A stretch of DNA of 64,000 nt from positions 1,762,981 to 1,826,980 of the forward strand of contig NZ_AP017928.1 of NCBI RefSeq assembly GCF_003584645.1, in the 5' to 3' direction. The stretch is from Methylocaldum marinum. Lineage in GTDB: Bacteria > Pseudomonadota > Gammaproteobacteria > Methylococcales > Methylococcaceae. Of this stretch, positions 47,437 to 57,776 are shown piece by piece (the stretch's first letter is position 1; each line of letters opens with the position of its first letter). The notes below the pieces were generated by a model that was not told the origin of the DNA, made no database searches, and saw only the letters and a program-made list of their open reading frames with translations. The position numbers and the translations under genes are program-made.

Positions 47437-47458
47437 CCACCGGTGCGTTCGCCGGTGG
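47437..47458 (-). terminator. Hairpin at the end of the cobalamin operon
   Basis: CCACCGG arms (47437-47443 and complement 47452-47458) with an 8-base loop, just after the cobS stop on the minus strand. Followed by ACTTCTTATTGT, a weak T-rich stretch. Confidence 0.4.
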
Positions 47459-47468
47459 CTATGCGCCC

Positions 47469-48233
47469 CTAGCCACCGGCCAGAGCCAGGCCGACCAGAA
47501 TCGCGCATTCGGTGAGTTCTATCGTCGCTCCGGCGGTATCCCCGGTGGTCCCGCCGATGCGCCGGATCATCGACAGCCGCAGCCGGCAAAACAGGGCGCC
47601 GGTTGCGAGCAAAGGCCAGGTACCGCGTACGCCGACAGCCAGCAGGACGCCGACGAGGGTCGCGGACAACACCAGCGTGCCGCCCCGGCGCGGCAGATGC
47701 CGCGCCAGCTCGGAGCCGAGACCGCCGGGGCGCACATAGGGTGTGCTGAGAAACAGCAGCAGCGGCGCGGCGCGACCCAGCACCGGCGCTAGCGCGAGGG
47801 CTGTCCAGTCGTGCCGGGCGATGACGGGTTCCAGTGCGGCGGCCTTGAGGAGAAGAACGAGCACCACGACGACCATGGCGACCGGGCCGCTACGCGGGTC
47901 CTTCATGATCGCGAGGGTGCGCTCCCGGTCGCCGAGGCCCCCGGCCCAGGCGTCGGCGCTATCCGCAAGTCCATCCAGATGCAGGGCGCCGGTCAAGGCC
48001 ACCCACACCGCCAGCACGATCGCCGCGGGCAGCCAGCCGCCGACCTCGCTCAAGAACTGGGCCAGCATCGCAAGCGTCAGCCCCAGCCCCAAGCCGACCA
48101 GGGGATAAAACAGCAGCGAACGGCCCAGCGCCGAACCATCCGGCGGCGCATCCAGACGCACCGGCAGCCGGGTCAGGAACTGAAGCGCAATCAAAAGGGG
48201 TCTGAGTTCGCTTATGGACGCACCTCCTCGCAA
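47469..48233 (-). CDS. cobS: Adenosylcobinamide-GDP ribazoletransferase (cobalamin synthase)
   Basis: 254-residue inner-membrane enzyme that joins adenosylcobinamide-GDP with alpha-ribazole or its phosphate. Opening LIALQFLTRLPV is typical, as is the metal-binding HLDGLADSADAWAGG with KDPRSGPVAM. About six hydrophobic helices. It overlaps the phosphatase gene by 22 bases. Last gene of the operon. Confidence 0.95.
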   Translation of the reverse strand: MRGGASISELRPLLIALQFLTRLPVRLDAPPDGSALGRSLLFYPLVGLGLGLTLAMLAQFLSEVGGWLPAAIVLAVWVALTGALHLDGLADSADAWAGGLGDRERTLAIMKDPRSGPVAMVVVVLVLLLKAAALEPVIARHDWTALALAPVLGRAAPLLLFLSTPYVRPGGLGSELARHLPRRGGTLVLSATLVGVLLAVGVRGTWPLLATGALFCRLRLSMIRRIGGTTGDTAGATIELTECAILVGLALAGG

Positions 48234-48799
48234 CGCTGCCCGCTCCCGCAGAGACTATGCAGCGAGGCGTGCGGCACGTCGATTTCGAGCAAACGGGCGA
48301 GCGGCCATTGCCGCGCATGACAGAGCATCACACGGATCACGCCGCCATGGGTGACGAGCAGCTGACGGCTACCCAGGTTGTTCGCCTTCAGCCGGTCCCG
48401 AAGAGCATCGAGCGTCCGCTCCCGGAATGCCTGCACCGACTCCGCGCCGGGCGGCGGATGCCGGAGGGGATCGCCGAGAAAACGGGTCAGCGCGAGCGGT
48501 GCCGTGGCTATCAGCTCGGCATAGCTGCACCCTTCCCAGTCGCCGAAATGGATCTCCCTGAGCCGTTCGTCGATTGCCAGGGGAACCCTCAGTTTTAAAG
48601 CCAAGCTTTCCGCAAACGCGGCGCAGCGCGACAAGGGCGAGGTAACGATCTCATCCCAGGGTCCCGCGTTGGCCACGGCGCATTCCATCTGCCGGATACC
48701 CTCGTCGGTGAGCGGATCATCCAGGCTGCCGCGAAACCGCGTGCCACCCACGGTTTCGCCGTGGCGCAGCAGGTCGATATGAACGCCACCATCACTCAC
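48212..48799 (-). CDS. cobC: Alpha-ribazole phosphatase, histidine phosphatase family
   Basis: 195 residues. Catalytic motif [10 protein letters not shown] with the phosphorylated histidine, second histidine in [10 protein letters not shown], glutamate in EIHFGDWEG. Removes the phosphate from alpha-ribazole-5'-phosphate or adenosylcobalamin-5'-phosphate. Overlaps cobT by four bases. Confidence 0.9.
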   Translation of the reverse strand: MSDGGVHIDLLRHGETVGGTRFRGSLDDPLTDEGIRQMECAVANAGPWDEIVTSPLSRCAAFAESLALKLRVPLAIDERLREIHFGDWEGCSYAELIATAPLALTRFLGDPLRHPPPGAESVQAFRERTLDALRDRLKANNLGSRQLLVTHGGVIRVMLCHARQWPLARLLEIDVPHASLHSLCGSGQRCEEVRP

Positions 48800-49857
48800 G
48801 GCGCTTTGCCCGCAATCCCCGCCTCGTCGAAAGTCGCCATACCCGAGTGCAGGGCGCAGGCCAGGCGCAGCAAGGGCAACGCCACGGCGGCTCCGCTGCC
48901 TTCGCCGAGGCGCATTCCTAAATCCAGCAAGGGCTTCCCGTCCAGGGCCGTCAGCATCCGTTTATGCCCCGGTTCCGCCGAAGCGTGGGCGTAGAGAAAC
49001 CAGCCGGCGGCTCCCGGACACAGCCGTTCCGCGGCCAGGGCGGCCGCCGTGCAGATGAACCCGTCCACCAGCACCGGCAGACCTTGCTGCGCGCAGGCGA
49101 CGAAGGCCCCGGCGAGGGCGGCGATTTCGAAACCGCCGAGCCGGCGCAAAACCTCCAGCGGATCGCCCAAATACGGACCATGCAGAGCGAGCGCCCGGCG
49201 AATCACCTCGGCTTTGTGCCGCACGCCTTCCGTGCCCAGACCCGCACCGGGACCCGCCAGCGCTTCGGCCGTCTCGCCGAGCAAGGCCGAGGCCAGTGCG
49301 GCGGCGGCGGTGGTGTTGCCTATGCCCATCTCGCCGCCGATAAAGATTTGAACCCCGCCCGAGCGGGCGCGCTCGGCGGCGTCACGCCCCGCGCGTAGAG
49401 CCTGCGCCAACTGGCGTTCGGTCATGGCCGGCCCGCGCACGAAATTGGCGGTGCCCGGCCCGAGACGGAGGTCCGGCACGCCGGTAACGGGACCCGTTTC
49501 CTCGACCGTGCCCAGGTTGATCACTTCGAGATCCGCGCCGAGGCTGCGGACGAGCACGCTCACCGCCGCGCCGCCCCGCGCGAATTGGCGCACCATGGCC
49601 GCCGTGACCGACTGGGAAAAGGCCGATACGCCCTCCTCCGCCACGCCGTGATCCCCGGCGAACACAACGATACGCACCCGGTCGGCGGAGGGCTTGAGCG
49701 TTCCCTGCCAGGCGGCAAGCCGGATCGCCAGCGCTTCTAGCCGTCCCAGCGCGCCCGGCGGCTTGATGAGCATCGACTGACGTTCCGCGGCCATGCGCGC
49801 GGCTTCCTCGTCGGGTTGAGCCACCGGTCCTTTCAGCCATGCAATGTCCCCGGTCAC
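48796..49857 (-). CDS. cobT: Nicotinate-nucleotide-dimethylbenzimidazole phosphoribosyltransferase
   Basis: 353 residues from GTG 49855-49857, which overlaps the cobU stop in GTGA. Activates DMB to alpha-ribazole phosphate. Motifs: [35 protein letters not shown], and the catalytic glutamate in RLGEGSGAA near the end. The enzyme uses the product of bluB in the same operon. Confidence 0.96.
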   Translation of the reverse strand: MTGDIAWLKGPVAQPDEEAARMAAERQSMLIKPPGALGRLEALAIRLAAWQGTLKPSADRVRIVVFAGDHGVAEEGVSAFSQSVTAAMVRQFARGGAAVSVLVRSLGADLEVINLGTVEETGPVTGVPDLRLGPGTANFVRGPAMTERQLAQALRAGRDAAERARSGGVQIFIGGEMGIGNTTAAAALASALLGETAEALAGPGAGLGTEGVRHKAEVIRRALALHGPYLGDPLEVLRRLGGFEIAALAGAFVACAQQGLPVLVDGFICTAAALAAERLCPGAAGWFLYAHASAEPGHKRMLTALDGKPLLDLGMRLGEGSGAAVALPLLRLACALHSGMATFDEAGIAGKAP

Positions 49858-50375
49858 AGTTTTTCCCCCTTCAACACCCATGGAAGACCCGCCACGGTCA
49901 GAATCACCCGGTCGCAGACACCCGCCAATGCCTGATGCAACAGGCCGGCCTCGTCGCAATAGCGGCGGCTCAGTTCCCCCGGCGGCAGCACGCCCATATT
50001 GGTTTCGTTGCCGATCAGAATGATGTGTCCCGGAAGACCGGGCAGCACTTCGATCAAAGCGTCCCGCTCGCGTGCAAGCCTCGTCGCGTCGGTCTCGCAC
50101 AAGAGCTGGGTCAGCCATAGGGTGAGGCAATCGACGATCAGGCAGCGCCCTTCCGCCGCATGGTCGCGCAAGACTACGGCCAATTTCAGCGGCTCTTCGA
50201 CCAGGTCCCAATCGGGCGGGCGCCGCCGCCGATGGTCTTCCACCCGTTGCCGCATGCCCTCGTCGCCGACTCGTGCCGTAGCGATATAGGTCACGGCCAG
50301 GCCGCTGTCCACCGCCCGCTTTTCCGCCAAACGGCTTTTCCCGGAGCGAACCCCGCCCAGAATCAATTCCTTCAC
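49854..50375 (-). CDS. cobU: Adenosylcobinamide kinase / GMP transferase
   Basis: 173 residues from GTG 50373-50375, again a GTGA overlap with the gene upstream. P-loop [25 protein letters not shown] with the guanylylated histidine, and [12 protein letters not shown]. Phosphorylates adenosylcobinamide and attaches GMP, forming the substrate of CobS. Confidence 0.95.
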   Translation of the reverse strand: MKELILGGVRSGKSRLAEKRAVDSGLAVTYIATARVGDEGMRQRVEDHRRRRPPDWDLVEEPLKLAVVLRDHAAEGRCLIVDCLTLWLTQLLCETDATRLARERDALIEVLPGLPGHIILIGNETNMGVLPPGELSRRYCDEAGLLHQALAGVCDRVILTVAGLPWVLKGEKL

Positions 50376-51847
50376 GCGTATACTCCCTGCCGGTTCAGGT
50401 CCAACATCCGATCGATCGCATTCATGTCCAGGTGGGCGCCTACAGCATCTGCCAGACGGTCGATTTCCGCTTCCCGAATAGCGGCGTAATCCGGGGTTTC
50501 CGGCTCGGCCAGCCCGGCCCAGCGGAGAATGGCATCGGTCGCGGCGTTCGACTCGAACAATCCGTGCAGATAGGTCCCCATGATCTGCCCGTCCTCCGAG
50601 CACGCGCCGTCGTTTCTGTCCGTTAGCCGGGCGAAAGGGCGTTCCAGCGCCGGTCCTTTCGTCACGCCAGCATGAATTTCGTAACCCGTCACCGGCGCGT
50701 TCTCCAGCGTCAATTCGCCTCGTACATTGCGGAGCTGCTTTTCCGGCTCCAGCACCGTGCTCAGGTCCAGCCAGCCGAACCCGGCACAGGAACCTGTCTC
50801 GCCTTCCAGGCCCAAAGGATCGTGAATCTCTTGTCCGAGCATTTGAAGACCGCCGCAAATGCCGAGCAGTTTACCGCCATAGCGCAGATAGCGCCGAAGA
50901 TAAGCCTCCCAGCCGGTTGTACGCAGGAACGATAGATCGGCGCGCACGCTCTTGGAGCCGGGCAGGATCACGAGGTCCGCGGGAGGCGGCGTCTCGCTCG
51001 GATATACGAAGCGAAGGTCGACCTGCATATGCAGGCGCAGCGGATCGAAATCGGTGTGATTGCTGATCCGCGGCGTGACCGGAACGACCACCCGCAGAGC
51101 TCCGGCGCTCGCGCCTCTCTGTCCGGATTCGATCGCATCTTCCGCCTCCAGATGCAGACCGTGGAGATAAGGCAGCACGCCCAAAGCCGGCTTGCCGGTC
51201 TCCCGCTCCAGCCAGTCCAGCCCCGGTTGCAGCAGAGCGATGTCGCCGCGGAAGCGGTTAATGACGAAGCCGGCCACCCGCGCCCGTTCGCTTTCCGATA
51301 GAAGCGCAAGAGTGCCGACCAAATGGGCGAACACGCCGCCCCGGTCGATGTCGGCGATCAGAATCACCGGGCAGTCCACGGCTTCCGCGAAACCCATGTT
51401 CGCGATGTCGCCTTCCCGCAGATTGATTTCCGCCGGCGAGCCCGCGCCTTCCGCGACGATGGCATCGAACCGGGCCGCGAGCCTTCCGTGGGACTCCAGC
51501 ACCGCGCGGCGGGCGATGCGCTTGTAGGCATGGTAGTCCTGAGCGTCCAGATTGCCGATGGCCCTGCCCTGGACGATGACCTGAGCGCCCGTGTCGGTAT
51601 TGGGTTTCAGGAGCACCGGGTTCATGTCGGTGTGAGGTTCCAATCCAGCCGCCCGAGCCTGTACCGCCTGGGCGCGGCCTATCTCGCCGCCGTCTTCGGT
51701 GACGGCACTGTTCAGCGCCATGTTCTGAGGCTTGAACGGAGCGACTTTCACGCCACGCCGGGCCAGCAAACGGCACAGGGCGGCGACCAGCGTGCTTTTG
51801 CCGGCATCGGACGTGGTGCCCTGAATCATCAGCGTGCGGGCCGTCAT
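50372..51847 (-). CDS. cobQ: Cobyric acid synthase
   Basis: 491 residues from ATG 51845-51847. ATP-binding DRTB-like half ([15 protein letters not shown]) and a glutamine amidotransferase half with the catalytic cysteine in [10 protein letters not shown] and a histidine in [10 protein letters not shown]. Amidates four side chains of adenosylcobyrinic a,c-diamide. The CbiZ product (cobyric acid) meets the pathway right after this step. Confidence 0.96.
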   Translation of the reverse strand: MTARTLMIQGTTSDAGKSTLVAALCRLLARRGVKVAPFKPQNMALNSAVTEDGGEIGRAQAVQARAAGLEPHTDMNPVLLKPNTDTGAQVIVQGRAIGNLDAQDYHAYKRIARRAVLESHGRLAARFDAIVAEGAGSPAEINLREGDIANMGFAEAVDCPVILIADIDRGGVFAHLVGTLALLSESERARVAGFVINRFRGDIALLQPGLDWLERETGKPALGVLPYLHGLHLEAEDAIESGQRGASAGALRVVVPVTPRISNHTDFDPLRLHMQVDLRFVYPSETPPPADLVILPGSKSVRADLSFLRTTGWEAYLRRYLRYGGKLLGICGGLQMLGQEIHDPLGLEGETGSCAGFGWLDLSTVLEPEKQLRNVRGELTLENAPVTGYEIHAGVTKGPALERPFARLTDRNDGACSEDGQIMGTYLHGLFESNAATDAILRWAGLAEPETPDYAAIREAEIDRLADAVGAHLDMNAIDRMLDLNRQGVYA

Positions 51848-51849
51848 CC

Positions 51850-52524
51850 TTAGGCTTCCAGGCCGGCCAGCACCGCAGCGTACACCGCCCGCGCCAGCCT
51901 TCCTCCCCAAACCGAACGCGGCCCGGCGAAGGATTCCGCCGGGCCGTCGGACGAACAGAGCACACACACCGCATCGGTGGCCGTGCCCGTTCCCGGTACG
52001 CGAGCCTGCCAAAGCGCCTGTGCCTTGGCTTCGGCCGCCGTGGCGACGGCATTGACCAGGGCGGCCTCGCTCAAGCGAACCGGCAATTGCACGACCAAGT
52101 TGATGGTGCCCGGCCGGTAATCGCCCGGCGGCGCATCGGCCGCCGCCCAGATCGGCTGAGCAATGCCGACCGTGGCGTCGGCGACGACCTCGCCATCGCT
52201 CGCTCGCCGATAGCTACGCACATCGCAGGCGGTGAGCAATCCGGCGCCGGAGCCGGCTAGGCCGCTGGCGGTGGCGATCTCGGCCACGTGCGCGGCGGGA
52301 TCGGTACGGCTGTAATCGGATGGCACTTGTGCGTTTAGTATCCACCTCACGACCGATAAGCCGCCGCCGGACACCGCCGAAGAAATCGCCCGTCGGTGCG
52401 AGCCGAAGCGCCAAATCAGGCTGGGCAGCAGCCGGCCGCCGTAACGGTGTTGCCCCAGCGTCGGGTTCGCGGCCAGGCAAGCAGGCCATGCCTGGCTGCA
52501 CGCTTCTTCGCTCATGCGATTCAT
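51850..52524 (-). CDS. cbiZ: Adenosylcobinamide amidohydrolase
   Basis: 224 residues from the ATG at 52522-52524 that overlaps the preceding stop (ATGA). DUF105/CbiZ pattern: [62 protein letters not shown] and [10 protein letters not shown]. Removes the aminopropanol side chain of foreign (pseudo)cobinamide or cobamide, yielding cobyric acid for rebuilding with DMB. First known in archaea and Rhodobacter. Its presence here indicates cobamide remodelling. Confidence 0.9.
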   Translation of the reverse strand: MNRMSEEACSQAWPACLAANPTLGQHRYGGRLLPSLIWRFGSHRRAISSAVSGGGLSVVRWILNAQVPSDYSRTDPAAHVAEIATASGLAGSGAGLLTACDVRSYRRASDGEVVADATVGIAQPIWAAADAPPGDYRPGTINLVVQLPVRLSEAALVNAVATAAEAKAQALWQARVPGTGTATDAVCVLCSSDGPAESFAGPRSVWGGRLARAVYAAVLAGLEA

Positions 52525-53504
52525 TTCGCGAGCAAGGCTGTCGCCAGGCGCTCCGAAGCCGACACGCTCCCCGGCAGCCCCAAACGCAAACCCGGAGGAT
52601 CGGCGAACCGCCGGGTGAGAATGCCTTGCCGGGCCAATGCCTCCTGACGTCGAGCCGCTTTGACGCCGGGACACCATTGGAACAAGGCACAACCGCCGGC
52701 GGGCTTGAGGCCAGCGGCGGTCAGTAGATCGGTCAGTTGGCGGGCATTTTCGGGCAATCGTTGCCGGACGGCTTCCTGCCAGGGGCTATCCGCCAACGCC
52801 TCCCGAGCCACCCAGCGGGAGGGCCCAGTCACCGTCCACGGACCGAGCAGGGCCGCCAAGCGCTCGAGCAATTCCGGTTCCGCCAGAACAAAGCCCACCC
52901 GGATGCCGGCCAGTCCGAAGAATTTGCCCAGGGATCGCAGCACGATAAGCCCCGGACGCGGACAGTAGGCGGCCAAACTGAATTCGGGCGTAGGGTCCAT
53001 ATAGGCTTCGTCCACCACCAGACAGCCGCCGCGCGCTGCGAGCCTCTCCTGCCAAGCCAGAAGTACTTCTGGCGCGAAACGATGGCCGGTCGGGTTATTG
53101 GGATTGATTGCCACCAGCACGTCCCAAGGCATGGAACCGGGACCGCGGGCGATGGTTTCGGGCGCAACCCCGTCAACCTTGTAGCCGGCGCGGCGCCAGG
53201 CATGGGCGTGTTCGGCATAACCGGGGTGGATGACGCCCACCCGCTGAGCATGGAGCAGTGCCGGCAACGCCTGGATCGCCGCCTGGGAGCCTGCTACGGG
53301 AAAAATACTGTCACAGCCGTAATAGGCCGAAGCGGCTGTCTCCAGTCCGTCATCTTCTTCCGGAAGCCGCACCCAAACCTCGGGCGGAACCGCAGGCACG
53401 GTCCAACCCTCGGGATTGACCCCGGTGGATAGATCGAGCCAGTCCGACAAGGGAATACCATACCGCCTAGCCGCCGCACGCAAACGACCGCCGTGTTCAA
53501 GCAT
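52521..53504 (-). CDS. cobD: L-threonine-O-3-phosphate decarboxylase (aminotransferase fold)
   Basis: 327 residues, PLP enzyme. The lysine forming the Schiff base is in [16 protein letters not shown]. The substrate loop [11 protein letters not shown] and [10 protein letters not shown] are typical of CobD/CobC. Makes (R)-1-aminopropan-2-ol phosphate, the linker used by CbiB. The name follows the Salmonella convention (cobC in Pseudomonas denitrificans). Overlaps cbiB by eight bases. Confidence 0.93.
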   Translation of the reverse strand: MLEHGGRLRAAARRYGIPLSDWLDLSTGVNPEGWTVPAVPPEVWVRLPEEDDGLETAASAYYGCDSIFPVAGSQAAIQALPALLHAQRVGVIHPGYAEHAHAWRRAGYKVDGVAPETIARGPGSMPWDVLVAINPNNPTGHRFAPEVLLAWQERLAARGGCLVVDEAYMDPTPEFSLAAYCPRPGLIVLRSLGKFFGLAGIRVGFVLAEPELLERLAALLGPWTVTGPSRWVAREALADSPWQEAVRQRLPENARQLTDLLTAAGLKPAGGCALFQWCPGVKAARRQEALARQGILTRRFADPPGLRLGLPGSVSASERLATALLAK

Positions 53505-54414
53505 CGAGCCATCCTCCTATAAAAAACAAGGCCAACCACAGCCATACTCCTCGCCGGACCAGATCCGCGGCATGTCGAATGTCCGCCGCGCCGGGCGGGT
53601 TTCCGTATCCCAAGGCTGGGCGTACATGCCATTCGCCGCGATAACGGGCCGGCCCGCCGAGCGCGAGCCGCAAAGTCCCGGCGCCCGAGGCCATGACCGG
53701 TCCGGCGTTCGGGCTCTCCCATCCACCGGCCTGCGTGCGCCAGCAATACAGAGCCTGCCGAGCGTCGCCCAAGAGTGCATAGGTCAACGCCGCCAGCCTC
53801 GCGGGAACATAATTCAGCGCATCGTCCAGCCGCGCCGCCGCCCAACCGAAATGAAAGAATCGTTCGCTCTTATAGCCCCACATGGCGTCCAGGGTATTCG
53901 CCAGCCGGTACAGCACCGCGCCGGGCGCGCCCGCCACCATGAACCAGAATAGAGCGCCGAACACGGCGTCGTTGCCGTTCTCCAGCACCGATTCGACGGC
54001 GGCGCGCGCGACATCATCGGCTTTCATGTCGCCGGTGTCGCGGCTCACCATGTAGCCCACCCGCCGCCGCGCCTCGGCCAGATCATCAGCCGCTAGAGCG
54101 GTTTCCACCGCTTCGGCATGTTCGCCTAGACTCCTGAGCCCCAATGCAGCGTACAGTGCCAAAACGCCGAATGCGGCGCCGAACATGGGAATGGATTCCA
54201 GCCAGGCTGCAAATGCCGTGAACGGAGCCGTCAGCAACAAAACCGCGATGACGCCCAAAAATCGCGCACGGGTTCCCTGCCTATCGAGCACGGAATTCCA
54301 CCGGGCTTCCAGCGCTTCCGCCAGCCGTCCGAAGCCCACCAGGGGGTGAAAACGGCGGGGTTCGCCCAGGAGACCGTCGAGCAGCACGGCAAATATGGCC
54401 AAGATTGCGGTCAT
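53497..54414 (-). CDS. cbiB: Adenosylcobinamide-phosphate synthase
   Basis: 305 residues from ATG 54412-54414 (ATGA overlap with the upstream gene). Integral membrane protein. Motifs [53 protein letters not shown] and [18 protein letters not shown]. Attaches aminopropanol phosphate to cobyric acid. Called cobD in the P. denitrificans scheme. Confidence 0.95.
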   Translation of the reverse strand: MTAILAIFAVLLDGLLGEPRRFHPLVGFGRLAEALEARWNSVLDRQGTRARFLGVIAVLLLTAPFTAFAAWLESIPMFGAAFGVLALYAALGLRSLGEHAEAVETALAADDLAEARRRVGYMVSRDTGDMKADDVARAAVESVLENGNDAVFGALFWFMVAGAPGAVLYRLANTLDAMWGYKSERFFHFGWAAARLDDALNYVPARLAALTYALLGDARQALYCWRTQAGGWESPNAGPVMASGAGTLRLALGGPARYRGEWHVRPALGYGNPPGAADIRHAADLVRRGVWLWLALFFIGGWLDA

Positions 54415-55217
54415 GCCCGATTCTCCGCCCAATGCCGGATGATGCCCGCCAGTCGGTCCAGTCCGTCTGTCAATGCCGCGGGGCCGGGCTGAAGGATATC
54501 GCTGGATTTGATCTCGTGAAGCTCGCCGTCACGCACCGCTGAAATCGCTTCCCAACCGGCACGCACCGCCACCTGCTCGGGCCGGAATTTCTTTCCGCAC
54601 CAGGAGCCGACGATGATATCCGGCGCGCGCCGGACCACCTCCTGCGGATCGTGAATGATGCGGCTGCCGGCCAGCGGCTGTGCAGCGAGACCAGCAAAGA
54701 CGTTCTCTCCGCCGGCGAGCGCGATGAGTTCGGACACCCAAAGAATGCCGGAGATCAGGGGCTGGTCCCATTCCTCGAAATAGACCCTGGGACGGACCGG
54801 CAGCGACTCGGCGCCACGGCGTACGGTTTCAACATGCGCGCTAAGGCTATCGATCAAGGCCCGTGCCTTGTCCTCGGCCCCCACCAGTGCACCCAGCGTC
54901 CGGATCTTGGCGAGAATCCCGTCCACCGAGCGGTGGTTGAACACGTGTACCGTTACGCCCGCCTTGATGAGGTCGCGGGCGATGTCCGCCTGCAGATTGG
55001 AAAACCCCAGCACCAAATCGGGTTGCAAATCCAGGATCTTGTCGATTTTGGCGCTAGTGAAGGCAGAGACCTTGGGCTTTTCCTTGCGCGCACGCGGCGG
55101 CCGAACGGTAAACCCGGAAATGCCGACGATGCGGTGTTCCTCGCCCAATAAATAGAGCGTCTCCGTGGTTTCCTCGGTCAGGCAGACGATGCGTTCCGGC
55201 AGCAGTTTCGGGTTCAT
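54411..55217 (-). CDS. BtuF-like cobalamin-binding protein without a signal peptide
   Basis: 268 residues from ATG 55215-55217 (ATGA overlap). Periplasmic-binding-protein class III fold: [50 protein letters not shown], long connecting helix, and a C-terminal [19 protein letters not shown]. Such proteins feed BtuCD, but there is no export signal here and no btuCD in the operon. It may bind corrinoids in the cytosol, or partner a transporter elsewhere after another start. Ligand inferred from context. Confidence 0.8.
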   Translation of the reverse strand: MNPKLLPERIVCLTEETTETLYLLGEEHRIVGISGFTVRPPRARKEKPKVSAFTSAKIDKILDLQPDLVLGFSNLQADIARDLIKAGVTVHVFNHRSVDGILAKIRTLGALVGAEDKARALIDSLSAHVETVRRGAESLPVRPRVYFEEWDQPLISGILWVSELIALAGGENVFAGLAAQPLAGSRIIHDPQEVVRRAPDIIVGSWCGKKFRPEQVAVRAGWEAISAVRDGELHEIKSSDILQPGPAALTDGLDRLAGIIRHWAENRA

Positions 55218-56500
55218 GGCGCGAAGAGAGCCGCCACGGCGGCGGGGTTCGATGGAAAATAAAGATGCAAAAAGGAAGCCACCAAGCGTCTGTTCCGGTA
55301 AACGGCTTCGGGCTGGCCGTGGCCCTTCGCGGCAAAGGTGTTGGCGAAGGGTGCGAGATACACCTCGGCCCGTGCATGATGAAAGGTGTGACCGCGCAGT
55401 TCGCCCTCCGGCAGTTCGACTCCGTGCAGCCCCAGATTGGCCAGCCGCGTCTGCATGACGGCGCGGCCGGGCAGCAGCCCCGCCATCTCGGCCCTCCGGC
55501 CCTCGATATCGGCGAGCGTTTCCAGAAGATACAAAAGCCCCCCGCATTCGGCGAGGATGGGCTTGCCCGCCAAATGGTGGCTGCGCAGCGCTTCCTTCAT
55601 GGCCCGGTTGGCGGCCAGCCGATCCAGGTGCAGTTCCGGGTAGCCGCCGGGCAGCCAGACGGCGTCGGCTTCGGGCAAAACGCTATCCGCCAGCGGCGAA
55701 AAGAAAACCAGATTCGCGCCTAGGGCGCGCAAAACATCGAGATTGGCCGGATAGAGAAAGCAGAAGGCGACATCGCGCGCCACCGCGATCGTCACGCCTG
55801 CCAGCGGACCGGTCGGAACTTCGGATTCGATCGACAAGAACTCCACCGGCGGCGGCAATTCGCCCAGCGGCGTACCATCCAGCGCGTCGGCCACGGCGTC
55901 GATACGGGCCTCGAGGTCGGCGATTTCTTCCGCAGGGTGGAGGCCCAGATGACGCTCCGGCAACGCGAAATCCGCCTCGCGCGGCAAAGCCCCGCGCCAG
56001 ACGGCAGGATCGGGCAAGCCGGCGCGCAACAGTTCCGCGTGCCCCGCGCTGCCGACCCGGTTGGCCAGCACGCCCGAAAACGGCAATTCTTCGCGAAAGG
56101 TGGAAAGGCCGTGGGCGATGGCGGCAAAGGTCTGGGCCATCGCGGACGCGTCGATCACCGCCAGGACGGGAATGCCGAACAAAACCGCGAGATCGGCGCT
56201 GGAGGGCGTGCCGTCGTAAAGCCCCATCACGCCTTCGACAAGGATCAGATCGGCGTCGCCGGCCGCTTCGTGCAATAGTCGGCGGCAATGAGATTCGCCG
56301 CACATCCATAGGTCGAGGTTATAAACGGGCGCGCCGCATGCCTTCTCCAACACCATCGGGTCGAGGAAATCGGGCCCGGTCTTGAACACCCGCACCCTTC
56401 GCCCTTGACGTGCGTGCAAACGGGCGAGGCCGGCTGTAATAGTGGTCTTGCCCTGGCCCGAGGCGGGCGCAGAGATCAGGAGAGCGGGACAGCGGCTCAT
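55214..56500 (-). CDS. cobB: Cobyrinic acid a,c-diamide synthase
   Basis: 428 residues from ATG 56498-56500 (ATGA overlap with bluB). N-terminal P-loop domain (LISAPASGQGKTTITAGL), LVEGVMGLYDG, and a C-terminal amidotransferase with the cysteine in ILAECGGLLYLLE and WLPGGYPELH. Called cbiA in the anaerobic pathway. Its presence means early corrinoids such as cobyrinic acid can enter this finishing pathway. Confidence 0.94.
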   Translation of the reverse strand: MSRCPALLISAPASGQGKTTITAGLARLHARQGRRVRVFKTGPDFLDPMVLEKACGAPVYNLDLWMCGESHCRRLLHEAAGDADLILVEGVMGLYDGTPSSADLAVLFGIPVLAVIDASAMAQTFAAIAHGLSTFREELPFSGVLANRVGSAGHAELLRAGLPDPAVWRGALPREADFALPERHLGLHPAEEIADLEARIDAVADALDGTPLGELPPPVEFLSIESEVPTGPLAGVTIAVARDVAFCFLYPANLDVLRALGANLVFFSPLADSVLPEADAVWLPGGYPELHLDRLAANRAMKEALRSHHLAGKPILAECGGLLYLLETLADIEGRRAEMAGLLPGRAVMQTRLANLGLHGVELPEGELRGHTFHHARAEVYLAPFANTFAAKGHGQPEAVYRNRRLVASFLHLYFPSNPAAVAALFAP

Positions 56501-57159
56501 GGCACTAACTTCGCCGGCCGGCCCCAGCCGTTCTCGAACACGGTCTCTTCGACCGAGCGGCGCGTGTCCCAGCCTACCGTTTCCAGCAAGGGTTCCGGAT
56601 AGAAAGCCTCCACATGTCCCAGGCAGAGTACCGCCACCGGTCGGGCGCCCTTCGGCAAACTCAGCAATTGAGCCAATTCGTCGGGTTCGAACAGCGACAC
56701 CCACCCCATCCCCAGCCCTTCCGCGCGAGCGGCGAGCCACAGGTTCTGAATGGCGCAGGCAACCGAACACAAATCCATCTCCGGCAGCGTGCGCCGGCCC
56801 AGAATATAGCGTTCGCGTCCCTCGGTCAGGGCCGCGACCAGCAGTTCGCCGCATTCCAGAATGCCTTCGAGCTTCAAGCGCCGGACTTCGTCCGCTCGCG
56901 AGCCGCAGGCCGCCGCAGTCGCTTCGCATTCCGCCCTGACCAGAGCATGAATGGCGCGGCGAAGCTCCAGGTCAGTGATGCGGATGAATCGCCAGGGCTG
57001 CATGTAGCCCACCGAAGGGGCCAGACGAGCGGCCTCGAGCAGCCGCTGCAATACGGCGGGATCGATGGCGCCGGGGTGAAAGTGGCGGGTGTCGCGCCGT
57101 TCCCGGATGACCCGGTAAACCGTCGCGCGCTCGTCGTCCGAATAGCAGTGTTCAGTCAT
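56497..57159 (-). CDS. bluB: 5,6-dimethylbenzimidazole synthase
   Basis: 220-residue flavin-destructase of the nitroreductase fold. Motifs: RRDTRHFHPGAIDPAVLQRLLEAARLAPSVGYMQPWRF and GMGWVSLFEPDELAQLL. Converts FMNH2 and O2 to DMB, the lower ligand of B12, so it implies aerobic growth. Its stop and the next start touch cobB in ATGA. It overlaps the last base of cobO. Confidence 0.94.
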   Translation of the reverse strand: MTEHCYSDDERATVYRVIRERRDTRHFHPGAIDPAVLQRLLEAARLAPSVGYMQPWRFIRITDLELRRAIHALVRAECEATAAACGSRADEVRRLKLEGILECGELLVAALTEGRERYILGRRTLPEMDLCSVACAIQNLWLAARAEGLGMGWVSLFEPDELAQLLSLPKGARPVAVLCLGHVEAFYPEPLLETVGWDTRRSVEETVFENGWGRPAKLVP

Positions 57160-57764
57160 TACAGATCGATACCCGGCTGCGCCCGCACCCCGGATGCATA
57201 GGCATGTTTCACATCGCGCATCTCGGTCACGGTGTCTGCGGCGTCGATCAGGTCCTGCGGCGCCCCGCGCCCGGTCACTACCACGTGCTGCATGGGCGGA
57301 CGGGCGGCAAGATCGCTAAGAACCGTCCGGGTATCCAGGTAACCGTATTTCAGGGGATAGGTCAGCTCGTCCAGAATCACGAGTCCATAAGCCGGATCGG
57401 CCAGCATGGCGCGGGCGGTCTCCCAGCCCTCGCGGGCGACGGCGGTGTCCCGTTCGAGGTCCTGCGTCTCCCAGGTGAACCCCTCGCCCAGCACCCGCCA
57501 TTCCACGTCCGAATGCCGGCGGAAGAAGGCTTCTTCTCCGGTATCCGAACGGCCCTTGATGAACTGGCACACGCCGACCTTCATGCCGTGCCCCAGAGCG
57601 CGGGCGACCATGCCGAAGGCGGAGGACGACTTGCCCTTGCCGTTGCCCGTGAGCACCAGCAGCAGGCCCTTGTCCAGGGTGGCGCGGGCGATGCCGCTAT
57701 CGACGACCGCCTTCTTCCGCGCCATCCGCCGGCGGTGGCGCTCTTCTCTCGACGAATCCGACAT
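57159..57764 (-). CDS. cobO: Cob(I)alamin adenosyltransferase, CobA/CobO type
   Basis: 201 residues. P-loop LTGNGKGKSSSAFGMVARALGHG, LVILDELTYPLKYGYLD and VVTGRGAPQDLIDAADTVTEM are diagnostic. Adds the 5'-deoxyadenosyl group to the reduced corrinoid. 12 bases separate it from the transporter gene upstream. Confidence 0.96.
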   Translation of the reverse strand: MSDSSREERHRRRMARKKAVVDSGIARATLDKGLLLVLTGNGKGKSSSAFGMVARALGHGMKVGVCQFIKGRSDTGEEAFFRRHSDVEWRVLGEGFTWETQDLERDTAVAREGWETARAMLADPAYGLVILDELTYPLKYGYLDTRTVLSDLAARPPMQHVVVTGRGAPQDLIDAADTVTEMRDVKHAYASGVRAQPGIDL

Positions 57765-57776
57765 GCGGGAGCCGTG

